From assembly GCA_029309925.1 (NCBI GenBank), contig JARKND010000004.1, positions 186,001 through 250,000 on the forward strand: a stretch of DNA of 64,000 nt. Direction: 5' to 3'. This DNA comes from Fulvivirgaceae bacterium JP3-4 (GTDB lineage: Bacteria > Bacteroidota > Bacteroidia > Cytophagales > Cyclobacteriaceae). Below are positions 24,698 through 37,000 of this stretch, in pieces. The notes under the pieces were generated by a model. That model saw only the letters and a program-made list of their open reading frames with translations, did no database searches and was not told where the DNA came from. A program made the position numbers and the translations under genes. Numbering within the stretch: the stretch's first letter is position 1; each line of letters begins with the position of its first letter.

Positions 24698-27600
24698 ATG
24701 AGACTATACCTAATTGCATTGTTGACTTGTGGTGTTAACCTTCTGGCGTTTTCACAGGTTCCTGTGATCCAGAATGTCGCTCCGCTTAACACGTACAATA
24801 ATGACACAATTGTTGTCACCGGTTCCGGTTTCAGTGCAACGGCAGCAAACCTCGATGTCTGGTTTGGTCCGGTGAAAGGTACGATCGTTTCTTCTACAGA
24901 GTTTGCAATCGAAGTGAAGGTACCGCCTCAGGCAACACTCACAAACATCCGAGTTACAAACAAAACCTCATTTACATCGGCCACTTCAGACCTGAAGTTT
25001 ATGCCTTCATTAAAAACGGAAGCCTTTGATCCGACAAAATTTGCGGCACCACTTTCATTCACTGCGCAGCAGGAACTCTGGGACCTCTGCCTGTGCGATC
25101 TGAACATCGATGGCAAACCCGATATCGCGTCAACAAAGTTTGCACGCCCAACATCACCTTACCTCGCGTCACAGGACATCATGATCCTGCAGAATAACTC
25201 CACGCCTGGAACGATGGCTTTTTCAAAAATCGACAGGACCAACCTTGCCGCCCTCAACCTCGGTTATGCAACGGATAATATCATCTGCGGTGACCTGAAT
25301 GGCGATGGAAAACCAGAGCTTATTGCGAGCCGGGGCAGTGATCCGCGAAACAGTATTATTATCTTCCGGAACACAACAACTGGCGGAGCAGGATCTGCCA
25401 TTACATTCGCTGCACCGTCTGGCGCGGGTGCCAATCCTACAATTCTTTTTCTTGATGTCAACCACGCGGCAACACGTATGGCGCTCCGCGATCTCAACAG
25501 GGATGGAAAACCGGAAATTGTTGTGACTGCCTCAACCACCGACTTCATTTACATTTTCACAAACACAAGCAGCGGAGGAACGATCTCGTTTGCCACCACT
25601 CCTGTCAAAGTTGATATCGATCCGACCACTACAAATCTTAGGACTTACGAAGCTGAGGTGCAGGATTTCGATGGCGATGGACTCGCTGATATTGTAGTGA
25701 ACCGCTTCCAGGATAACAACTTTTACATCCTCAGGAACACCAGCACGTCAGCCATTACCTTTGCAACACCGACAGAATTAACAACCCCGGCTGAACGCGA
25801 CTTCAACAGGATCAATAGTGCCGACTTCAACAAAGACGGAAAACTCGATCTTGTTTTTACAAACAGTGTCGTCATCAGCCAGGTTTCGGCTGTGTACCTG
25901 AACACGAGCACACCGGGATCCATTTCGTTCACACCCGATGCCAGTGCGATCCAGTTTACGACTTCCGTTGGCGCATGGGGAATTGATGTTTCTGATATTG
26001 ATGGAGACAAAGACCCCGACCTCGTGATTGCAGCTAAGGACGTAAATGAACTCAACATCTTCCTGCACAATGGTAATAATGCATCTCCGAACTTTACAAA
26101 AGTCAATATCCCAACCACAACGCCAACGATCTGGAACACCAGAAATATTAAAGCTGGTGACCTGGATGGGGATGGAAAAACTGATCTTGCATATACTGCT
26201 TTCCGCGATGCCACAGGAACCTCGTCAGTGGAAATTCTTCGCAACACCCACTGTCATCAGCCGGAAATTCAAAACCTAGAACCGTTGACCATCTGTAACG
26301 GGCAGACGATCATCCTTGAGACAATCCAGGCAAACAACGTTACTTATGAATGGCGCAAAGATGGTGTGGTAACGGGAACGAACAGTCCTTTTCTCACGAT
26401 CACTACCGGTGGAACCTATCGCGTTACGGCAACGAACGGAAGCTGTTCACTTTTCGATGAGATTGTGGTCACTACGAACGCAAGCGCCACACCGAACGAT
26501 CCCGTAATTACCACCAATTCCCCTATCTGCGTGGGTGGAACACTCACCTTTAGCACACCACAAGTCGGAGCCGAAACATATACATGGACAAAACCTGACG
26601 GCTCTACACTGACAGGCGCGAGCCAAAGCCTCGTGGCCACACTGGATGACGCAGGATTCTACAAGGTTCAGGCGACCCTTGGTCCCTGCAAAAGTGAAAT
26701 TGTATCAAAACGCGTAGACGTTGCAAACCTCGCCAACTTCGCGATTGCATCTAACCCTACAACAAACCTTGTCTGCCAGGGCGGAACAGTGGCGCTGAGC
26801 GTAAGCAACCTCGCGAATCACACTTATCAATGGGAAAGAAATGGTGTCGATGTCAGCGGAAGCACAACGAACACTTTTTCTGCCACAACGGAAGGTTCTT
26901 ATTCGGTACGCGTGAGAAATACCACATTGAATTGCGAAACGGAAACATCACCTGTAACGGTGACTATTCTTTCAACACCCGTGGCAAATTTTACTGCCAA
27001 GGCAACGGCATGTATTGGAGAGCAACTCACATTCACGAATACTTCAACCGTAGACTCCCGCGCAACGGTCAACTACAGCTGGAACTTCGGGGATGCTTCA
27101 GGTTCCACGCAGACGAGCCCGACAAAGACTTATAACACTGCGCAAAACTTCACCGTTAATTTAAACATCAGTTACAACGGGGTGACCGGATGTACGGCAA
27201 CCATTGGAAAGCAAGTGCTTGTCGGCAATGCGATACTGCCAACGATCACCGCTGAAGATGCGAGTGTCTGCCCTGAAGAAACCACAACGCTATCAATCTC
27301 AGGTACATTCTCTACGATCCAGTGGAGCAATTCCGGAACAACAAGCAGCATCACCGTTACCGGCCCGGGCACTTACAGTGTTCAGACTACCGATGCGAAC
27401 GGATGCCCGGGAGATGACAACATCACTATCGGGGAGAAACCAGTTCCTACGCTTACGCTGACGGCAACACCGCAGACAATCCCGGCAGGGGCCACATCAC
27501 AATTGCTTGCTGATGTTCCGGAAAGCGGAACAAAGACTTTCTTATGGACTCCCGCAGAAACGCTTAGCAGCGCGACTGTTGCGGACCCTGTCGCGTCACC

Positions 27601-27937
27601 TAACATTACAACCTTGTACACGGTCACCGCCACGATCGAGGGTGGCTGTTCTGCAACAGGAGAAATCGAAGTGGTTGTCTCCGGAACACAAGGCTTCCCT
27701 GCAGCATTCTCTCCAAATGGCGATGGCGTCTCCGATGTGTGGGATATCCGCGCACAGGACAAGCCTGATTGTGTGCTCAGCGTTTTCGATGCCAGAGGAC
27801 GTAGGGTTTTCGAAGGAAAAGGAGAAAACTGGGACGGGACTTATCAGGGAAAAATTGTCCCCACTGGCACTTATTATTACGTCTTCGGCTGCCCGTCTGA
27901 AAAGGCGATAACCGGTAGTGTTTTGATCATGAAATAA
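24698..27937 (+). CDS. T9SS substrate: FG-GAP, Ig and PKD domains, type B CTD
   Basis: 1079-aa secreted protein from ATG 24698. In order: signal peptide (~1-20), IPT/TIG-like domain (~21-110), FG-GAP/VCBS repeats (~120-510) with calcium-type loops such as DLNGDGKPEL, DFDGDGLADI and DLDGDGKTDLAY, several Ig-like modules, a PKD domain near 765-850 (NYSWNFGDASG), and a type B T9SS sorting domain (~998-1079) with FSPNGDGVSDVWDI. It should be exported by T9SS and held at the surface with help from a PorP/SprF protein. FG-GAP propellers often bind ligands or sugars; the target is unknown. It sits between the PorP-SPOR gene and the giant adhesin. Confidence 0.92.
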   Translation: MRLYLIALLTCGVNLLAFSQVPVIQNVAPLNTYNNDTIVVTGSGFSATAANLDVWFGPVKGTIVSSTEFAIEVKVPPQATLTNIRVTNKTSFTSATSDLKFMPSLKTEAFDPTKFAAPLSFTAQQELWDLCLCDLNIDGKPDIASTKFARPTSPYLASQDIMILQNNSTPGTMAFSKIDRTNLAALNLGYATDNIICGDLNGDGKPELIASRGSDPRNSIIIFRNTTTGGAGSAITFAAPSGAGANPTILFLDVNHAATRMALRDLNRDGKPEIVVTASTTDFIYIFTNTSSGGTISFATTPVKVDIDPTTTNLRTYEAEVQDFDGDGLADIVVNRFQDNNFYILRNTSTSAITFATPTELTTPAERDFNRINSADFNKDGKLDLVFTNSVVISQVSAVYLNTSTPGSISFTPDASAIQFTTSVGAWGIDVSDIDGDKDPDLVIAAKDVNELNIFLHNGNNASPNFTKVNIPTTTPTIWNTRNIKAGDLDGDGKTDLAYTAFRDATGTSSVEILRNTHCHQPEIQNLEPLTICNGQTIILETIQANNVTYEWRKDGVVTGTNSPFLTITTGGTYRVTATNGSCSLFDEIVVTTNASATPNDPVITTNSPICVGGTLTFSTPQVGAETYTWTKPDGSTLTGASQSLVATLDDAGFYKVQATLGPCKSEIVSKRVDVANLANFAIASNPTTNLVCQGGTVALSVSNLANHTYQWERNGVDVSGSTTNTFSATTEGSYSVRVRNTTLNCETETSPVTVTILSTPVANFTAKATACIGEQLTFTNTSTVDSRATVNYSWNFGDASGSTQTSPTKTYNTAQNFTVNLNISYNGVTGCTATIGKQVLVGNAILPTITAEDASVCPEETTTLSISGTFSTIQWSNSGTTSSITVTGPGTYSVQTTDANGCPGDDNITIGEKPVPTLTLTATPQTIPAGATSQLLADVPESGTKTFLWTPAETLSSATVADPVASPNITTLYTVTATIEGGCSATGEIEVVVSGTQGFPAAFSPNGDGVSDVWDIRAQDKPDCVLSVFDARGRRVFEGKGENWDGTYQGKIVPTGTYYYVFGCPSEKAITGSVLIMK

Positions 27938-27940
27938 CAG

Positions 27941-27971
27941 TGACTGGTAGTTACCAGTCGCTTACTTTTTG
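27941..27971 (+). terminator. Possible terminator or attenuator before giant adhesin
   Basis: GACTGGTA (27942-27949) and TACCAGTC (27952-27959) form a perfect palindromic stem just after the stop of the 1079-aa gene, followed after a few bases by a short T-rich run. It lies 44 bases before the ATG of the giant gene, so it may lower read-through from the smaller substrate gene into the 14-kb gene. Confidence 0.4.
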
Positions 27972-28002
27972 AATCCATCTTTCGTATACCTGAATCGTTA
28001 CT

Positions 28003-31000
28003 ATGACACATTGTTTTATTGCAAAACAACGTACCCTTCTCGCTCTCAGCCTTTTGGCTGTCTGTTCACTTTTTTCGCTCGTAGCAAACGCCCAGACAAC
28101 CGTTGATTGCAGCATTGCAGCCAACTGTAGTAATGCAGCATGTAATTTTGCTGCCAATATTGAGCGCGGATGCCGATGCTTCGATGGACTGGACAACGAT
28201 GGCGATGGCAAAATCGACAAGGCCGACTCGAACTGCGCAGCTTACTACGGATTGACGTTCGTGGGTGAAGGCTCCAACTGTTCGATCGTCCCTCCGGGCA
28301 CTCCCGATCCATTTGACCTGGTCAACGCGCCAATTACCTCGGCCCAGAATACTGCAGATACACAATCAAAAGTAAGTGTAGGTGATATCGATGGTGATGG
28401 CATTCCCGATGCAGTCATTACATCAAAATGGAATTCTGAATTGAGGGTCATTGCGACCCGCTCTCCGCAGGCCGATGGTACTCAGGCAGGAAAAGTAAAA
28501 TCCGATTTTAACCTCTCAGGTGCGGTAGCCAACCAGATGTTCTCGGATGCTCCAAGTAGCGGACCATGTAAACCCAACCGCCTCTTGTTCGAGCACGAAA
28601 ACCTCATTGCTGATATCGATAAAGACGGCAAAGCCGAATTGTATGGTGTCGTAAGTAACCGTGGTGGTAACCCGGAAACACCTCCGACCTGTTTTTACCT
28701 CGTTGGTTTTAAATATGCCCCGGACGATCTCGTCCCGCTCTTCAAGGCTGTCTCCGTTGGCACCGATCGCCCGGGAACATTTGGCATCGCTGATATGGAT
28801 GGCGATGGCAAGGCTGAAATTTATCTGCGTGACCGGATATACGCTGCGGAAACCGGAGCGCTGCTTGCCTCCGCGGGTGGAGACTGGGACCTGGATGTGA
28901 CTTCTGCACCAGTGGCCGTTAACATTTCCGGAGACACAAAAATGGAATTGGTATGTGGTACCAAAATCTACAGCATTCCTTCGCTGGCCAATAGAAACCC
29001 TGCAACTCCGGCAGCCCTCACCCTGCTTCACGACATGAACACCATAGGCACAAACGATGCCTATGTCAAGCTGATGAATGACCCAGTAGAGTATGGAATT
29101 GATACGCACAGCTCATGCAGTGTTGCCGACATCGACCGCGATGGCAATGTTGATGTTGTAATCTCAGGAGCTTTGAATAGCGTGACAGGCCCAACGACTG
29201 TCTTTTACTGGAACGTTGTCAAGAATACCGTTTCAATCTTCTCTCCGCCAGACCCGACATATGCCAATGGATGGATCTGGGGAACCGGACGCGTTAACCT
29301 CGGTGATGCCAATGGAGATGGCAGAACTGATTTCTCATTCATCGCGGGAAGCAGACTCTGGTGTCTCACCACAGATGCAGCCGGAAATCTTGTTCCGCTT
29401 TGGGCCAATCCGCGTACGATCAACGATACGCGCTCTGGCGTCTTAACGGTTACCATTTACGACTTCAACAATGACGGTCACCCTGAAATGGTCTATCGCG
29501 ATTCGCAGATCCTTGCCGTGATTGACGGTGCTACAGGAACACAACTAAAGTGGTCATCGGTATGTCAGTCGCACACCTATACAGAAGGACCAATTATCGC
29601 TGACGTGAACGGTGATGGTGGCACAGATATCTGCGTGACCTGTAACACGAGTAACTCGTTTGATATCAATGACGGCTTGCAGCAACAGGCACTCGGGCAG
29701 TTCCGCCTTTACTATTCTGCTGCCAACGACTGGTTGCCAACGCGCAGAGTCTGGAATCAGCCTGGCTATTTTGTCGTGAATATCAAAGACAACCTTCAGC
29801 TTCCTTTCCCGCAGCTGGATCAGAACCTCATCTATTCAAATGCACCATGTCCTAACGGACTTCCTGGCCCGCAGATGCCAATGAACGTGTTCCTTAACCA
29901 GGTTCCTTATCTTAGTGCCAACGGATGTCCGGTCTTCCCGGCTCCTGACTTGTCATTTACCGGAGACGACCCGGCAAACCTTCCCTTCCCTCCGGGTGAC
30001 CCTCGAAATCAGCCAGCGGTTGAAGTGATCCCGCCTGTCTGCGGTAACCTTGGCATACAGGTAAGATTCCGGATCATCAACGATGGTGATCTTCCCTTGA
30101 CGCTGAACGTGCCGGTAAGTTTCTGGAAAGCGGATCCGACACTGGCATCGACAACGCAGGCGGATAAACTTTTCACAACCAATATTAACATCAGTAATCT
30201 TGCTGTCGATGGAACACTATTGACAGGATTCCAGTCATTCAATGGTACTGGAGGTACTTTCAGGCTTTATATTGTTTTGAACAACAGCGGTGCCACGTTG
30301 CCAATCAATCCGAACGCTTCATCAACCACCGAATGTCGTCTTGACAACAACATTTATAGCGTCAACATTGTGCCGGATCCTTTCGTAACAAAAATTGTAA
30401 AGATCCAGGACAACTTTAAGTGCGTTAACACTGCACCAAACACAGGCGAGTTGCGCGTTAGAATTTTCAAAGGTGGCGTTGAAGAAACCGACTACTCCCA
30501 ATACGGATTCCAGTGGTATACCGGAAACGCTTCCAACCCGGTTGCAATTCCTGGCGCTACAAATTATAATATTACAGGACTTGCCGAAGGCGACTACACT
30601 GCACTTGTCCGCAACGTTGTTAAAAATTGTACAGGTGTACTCGTTGACACTACCATTGTCAGAACCGGTGTCGATCCGGATGTGGTCATTACAGCAACGA
30701 ATCAAACATTGTGTAACCCGGCCAACGGTTCACTTACTGCAACAGTTCAGGGAGTCGGTGGAAATACCGGTTACACATTCCGCTGGTATGATCAAACGCT
30801 CCAGGATCTCGGGATCACTGGCTCTGTTGCAGCGAACATGGTTGCCGGTAACTACAAACTTATTGTAACAAAAGACGGATGCTCGAAGCAGTTTGACGCG
30901 CCACCAATTCTGCCTCCGAACAAACCTGACGCCCAGGCATCTGTGCTTCAGCATGTGGTTGATTGTATTAATCCAAACAGCGGATCGGTAACAGCAGACG

Positions 31001-34000
31001 CAGTATTTAACGCGGTTGTGCAGAATCCTGCTAATTACACTTTCACATGGTATTTCTATAACAACGCCACCGCTACCCGCGGAAGTGTTCTTCCGGCAGC
31101 CAATGGCACCGGACAAACCCGCACAGGCCTTGCCGCAGGTTTCTACCAGGTAACAATCCGTGACAACGCAACCCAGTGCGATGCGAACCAGGCTCCGATT
31201 GTCGAAGTAACCTCTCAAACGGTTCTTCCGACAGCCCTGATCACGAGAACACTCGATCAGACATCCTGTGATCCGACCAAACCCAATGGATCGCTCACTG
31301 CTTCCGCCACGGGTGGAACGCTCGTAAGCCCGAACGACTTCACTTTCGAATGGTTCAGAGGAGACAATACGCTTGCCGCGAATAAGATTCCAATCGCTGG
31401 AGGACCGGAAACTGTCTCCGGTGCAAAGGGAGAAATTCTGAACAACGCAAAAGGTGGTGGTATTGTGTACACTGTACGCGTGACTACGCCAAACAACTGT
31501 TCCGCTACGGAAAAGCTTACCGTGAATGAAGCGATTAACGTTCCGGTCCTGACGCTCACCGAACTTACACCGAATACAGTGTGTGATGTGACGAAGGCTA
31601 CCAACCCTTACAACGGTTCTATTCAGGCTACTGTAACCTTCGCAGGCAATAATGTTACACTGCCGGATCCGAACTACAGGTTCACATGGTATGATGGAAC
31701 TACGACAACAACATTACACAACCCGGCTCCTGCCAACCTTCAGAATCCGGTATTGAGCGGACTTCAGGACGGTAACTACGCAGCTACTGTTGAACGCACA
31801 GATCTCTTCTGCTTGTCAACACCGAAGACTGTTCCGGTGACGAGAGCAACGGTGCTCCCTATTTTGAGCGCAACCTCGACCGGATCAAACAATTGCGATC
31901 CTGCATTGACGCCTGACGGAACTGTTACGGTCTCTGTAACCAATACGGCAGCTGCTCCCGGACCATTCACGTATCAGTGGTATGCGGGCAACGCAGTTGG
32001 AGTGAATCCATTGGGCGCAGCCAATAACGGAACATCTGCGACCGCCATTAAAGTTGGCGGACCTGTTGGTGCTCCGAATCAATACACAGTTGAAGTACTT
32101 AACACGGCAACGGGCTGTGTCAATAATACCACGCAGTTTGTTGCCGATGTCAGTGTGGTTCCGGTGTTGTCATTTGCCAGCATCGTCCCGAACTCGATGT
32201 GTGATCCTACAAAGTTCAACGGAAGCCTCACTGCCCAGGTGGACAATATTCCCGCAGGCTACACGATCGGAGATTACGCGTTCCGCTGGTTTGATGGACA
32301 AACAACGGTTACGCTGCACGCACCTCCATCGGTTACAGCAACGCTTGCTCAACTTGATGCCGGCTTCTACACGGTTGATGCACGAAATACAAAGACAGGC
32401 TGTCAGTCAGCACCGATCTCGAACCAGGTTCCCAACGCGAAGATCTTTCCAGCGTTGCAGCCTGCGTCTACCGGATCTAACAACTGTGATCCATCGCTTA
32501 CTCCAGACGGAACAGTCAGCTACACGGTAACAAACATTCAGCCGGGCGATGTATTCATACAACAATGGTATGATGGTAACGCGGTTACTCCAGGTAATGA
32601 GTTGCCTGGCGGGAACAACGGAACTGCAGTCACCGCAATTAAACTTGGGGGCCCAGTAGGTGCTCCGAAACCATATACTGTTCTTGTAACAAATACGACA
32701 ACGGGTTGTACAAACTTCACAACCGCTGCGGTACCTGACATCAGCATCGTTCCGATCCTTTCCACGTCAGTAGTTGCGAACTCGATCTGTTCGCCAGCCT
32801 CTGCATTCAATGGAAGTTTTACTGCGAATGTCACGAACATCCCTGCGCTGTACACCATCGCAGATTACGACTTCACTTTCAGGAATGCTGCCAACGTAAT
32901 CATTCAGGCATCGAGCCCCGACAACTCACTCAGCAATGTGGATGCAGGAGCTTACAGTGTAATCGGAAGAAACAGACTAACCGGATGTACTTCAGCACCT
33001 GCAAGCAACAACGTGCCAAATGCAAAAGTTTTCCCTGACCTCACACCGAGCTCAACGGGCTCAACAAACTGTGTTAACGATCCGGGTAACGGAATCAATC
33101 CTGACGGAACGGCAACAGTTACAGTCGCGGTTACGCCAGGCCCTCACTCGTTCCAGTGGTATCTCGGAAGCGGTGATCCGATCGCCAATGCACTCACTCC
33201 AATCGCAGGCGCAACCAGCGCGACACGCGGTGGTCTTGGTGGACCAGTAGGTGCTCCAAATGCCTACACGGTTCTTGTAACGGATGTTCCTTCAGGATGT
33301 ACTTCATTCACCACAGCTTTCGTTGCTGACGCAAGTGTGATTCCTGTCCTGTCGTTCGGCCCGATCACACCGAATACGATCTGTAGCCCTGCAACTTCAT
33401 TTGATGGTTCGATGACCGTTCAGGTCGATAATATCGGTTCATTCGCGCTGACTGACTTTGCCTTCACATGGTTTGACGGAGATCAGGTTACTGATCCACA
33501 GCACGCGCCACAACCCGCTGCCGCAGTTGATCACTTATTGCCATTACTCGATGCAGCACAATACACGGTAAGAGCACGGAATACACTCACTGGTTGTATC
33601 TCCGCACCGATCACCGGTCAGGTTCCCGATGGAAAGATCAATCCGATTGTCGCTGTTACTACGACAGGTTCAACGAATTGTACGAACGGCCCCGGTATTA
33701 CACCTGACGGGACGGCAACTGCCACCATCACCAACAATGCGCTGGGCGATCCGATGTCGTTCGCATGGACAGCTGTGGCTCCTGCAACTGCATTAACACC
33801 AGCAAACAATCCTTCTGCTGCTACAGCGATTTTCCTCGGTGGACCAACCAATGCGCCTAACGCATACGATGTTGTTGTGACTAACACCCGCACCGGTTGC
33901 GTAGGAAACGGACAGGGTCTCGTTGCAGATCTGAGCTCGAAGCCAGTTCCGGTACTTGCGGCTTTCGATAACCATGTGTGTGATCCATTGTTGATAACAC

Positions 34001-37000
34001 AAGGTCCTCAGAACCACGATGGCCATGTTGATATTACTGCAGTCAATCACAATGGCGGACCAATCGGTCCTGCAGGCCTTACTTACGAGTGGCGCAGTGT
34101 GAACGCAGCGAATGTTATAGGAGCAGCTATTGGCGGACAAACTTCCGCAGTTCTCCCTAACAGGCCAGCTGGCAAATATGCTGCTATCGTGTCAATCACC
34201 GCACTTGGATGTACCTCAGATCCAGTGATCGAGGAAGTTCTTGACGACTTAACGCCTCCGGATATTACGCCTGCAGTGACACCAAATACAAACTGCCCAG
34301 GTGGTGGAATTAATGCCAATGGTAGCGCTGCAGTTACATTAGTAGATGCAGTTGCATTGCCTTCTGTAAACTACACGATTCAGTGGCATACAGGTGCGAT
34401 TGTAGGAGCACCGATCGGTGGGGCAACGAATCCAGTCCTCAGTAACCAGATTACTGGAACAGAGACTTTCACTGCTGAAGTAACAAACCGCGTGACCGGA
34501 TGCGTTAGCGCAGAACCGATGACCGTAACGGATGCGCGTGTGATTCCTTCTGTTGCAGTGACTGTTGTACAAAACAATCTGAACTGTACCGGAACTGCTA
34601 ATGGTCAGCTCCTGGCCACACCAGCGAATGCGGGAGTAAACTTTACTGTAACCTGGGCTCCAGCGATTACTGTAACAGGTGCTGGCAATATCAACAACAC
34701 CCAGCTCCCCGCAGGTGCGTATAGCGCAACGGTGAGAAACAATGATACTGGTTGCGTGTCGCCTGCAGATGGACAGAATATCATTGATCAGTTTACTTAT
34801 CCCGGTATTGCCGTTACTATTACGGATCAGACATCTTGTAGCGCAACACCCAACGGGGCTCTTGCAGTTACTGTTGCAGGCGGTGTTACTTATGAATGGT
34901 TTGACGGAGCGGGAACAGCTTTGGATCCAACTCCAACAGTCGCCACAACGATCACTGGCCTTGCATCGGGCGATTACACAGTACGTGCAACCATTGATGC
35001 AACTGGTTGTGCGGCCACAAAGACTGAGTTCGTTCCAAATACTATCACATACCCGGTGCTCACATTGACACCTTCTGGTGCTACAAATTGCACAAATCCT
35101 AATGGTCAGATTGCTTTTAGCCAGACAGGTTTGCAAAGTGTAACTTCCTACACGCTGTGGGTTTTGGATGAAGTCGGTAATGCAACGACTACGAACGCAG
35201 CTGCAATTCAGATTCCCGGAAACATTCGCGCCACGAATACTGATCCAATTCCTAACCTGGCAAACCTTGCACCGGGCTACTTCACCGCGATGATCAGAGA
35301 TGAGAACACAAAATGTAATTCTCAGCCTGTTTCAACTTTCATTGCGAGGCCGAATTTCCCGACAATTACGATCAACTCAATTGCTGCGGGATCGTCCTGC
35401 GGTGTTGGATCAACCGGAGGAATTGACGCCACTGTCGCAGGAGGAGCTGCACCATACACATTCCGCTGGTACAATGCAGCGCCTTCCAACAATAATATCA
35501 CTTTCATAGCGGACCCTCCGACTCCGGCCAATCCACCGAACATGGGCGTGAATCCAGTAATCCAGTCAACAGAGGATTTGGTTAACGTTGCCACGGGTGT
35601 ATACACGCTCGTTGTCGTTGACAATGCAGGGTGTGGAAATTATGATGTGAAGAGCGTTCCTGCGTTGAATGCGCCAAACATCACGGTTACAAAGACGGAT
35701 AACACCCAGTGTTCACCCGGCCAGAATGGAACGATCACTGTCACGGTGGCCGGTACGCCTGCGACTCCTTATGGGATTACGCTATTTGATGGAAACGATC
35801 CGCTTACGGCTGTGCTGGAAAGTGGACCTGTCAATGGTATTCAAAATGTAAACACTGTATTCAATGGATTACTTCACGATGAATATCTGGTCAAGATTGA
35901 TGATGGTGGTTCCCCTGCATGTCCGATCTATCGATCAGTACAACTTGCTCAAGTAGCGTTCAATCCGGTTGTACAAACACAGGTTTTGTCACCAAATACT
36001 TCATGCGATCCAAATCTTGCTGCTGACGGAGAGGTCAGGATTACAGTATCCTCTAACCCTGACCCGACAAACGCAGCCAATGCAGCAAGTGCAGATTTTG
36101 AAATCACATCGATTAATCCACTGCCTCTTGGAGCCTTCGTCCCGGGTATGAATCTTGGAACGGGAGGAAGTGCAGACATCACAGGATTCAAGCCACTTGC
36201 TTATGCAATTGTTGTGACAGACCTGTACACAGGTTGCCAGACAAACGCAGCGGTAAATGTACCTGATGTCCAGGATGTGCCAGATGCAATTGCAGCCACA
36301 CCTACTCCGGAAACAATGTGCGCGATTGGATCTAACGGTTCGGCTCTCGCATCCGTAGCGAACGTTGTCACAGCAGATCTTGATCAGTTTGACTTCACGT
36401 GGGCACGGAACAACGACCTGACTCTTCCAGTTTATACAGCTGCAGGTGATGGTGCAAACACACAAGGTGAGCTATTAAATCAGGCGCACGCAACCGCGAA
36501 CACCCCTGGCAACTTCTGGCCAATGGGGGCCGCTGGTCAGGGATCAGGTGCTCGTACATTTTTTGTTCAGGGTGTCAAGAATGCCACAGCACCTTCTGGT
36601 GTGGGTTGTAAAACAGGTATCGTGCAGGTTGTAATACCTGATCAACATGTTACCCCGGACATTACGCTGACACCATTCTTCGACTCATTCTGTATTGCCA
36701 ATGCAGGAAATAATCTGATCGGAGATGGAAAGATCACCGTTGTGCCGGATGCCGATGCTGCGACTCCAGGTCAACAGGGCGGTAATTTCAATTACAGCTG
36801 GACACCTGTTCCGCTTGCTTCTGCAGCGCCACCTGTGAATAGCAACGCTGCGTCATTCGATATCATTCAATTGCATGACGGGACGTATACCGTTACCGTA
36901 ACGAACAACGCAAACTTGTGTTCCGTCCAGAACACGACTACCATCTCCCCTGCACCATACGTGCTAACCATTGACAACGCACTGGTTACGGATCAGCGTG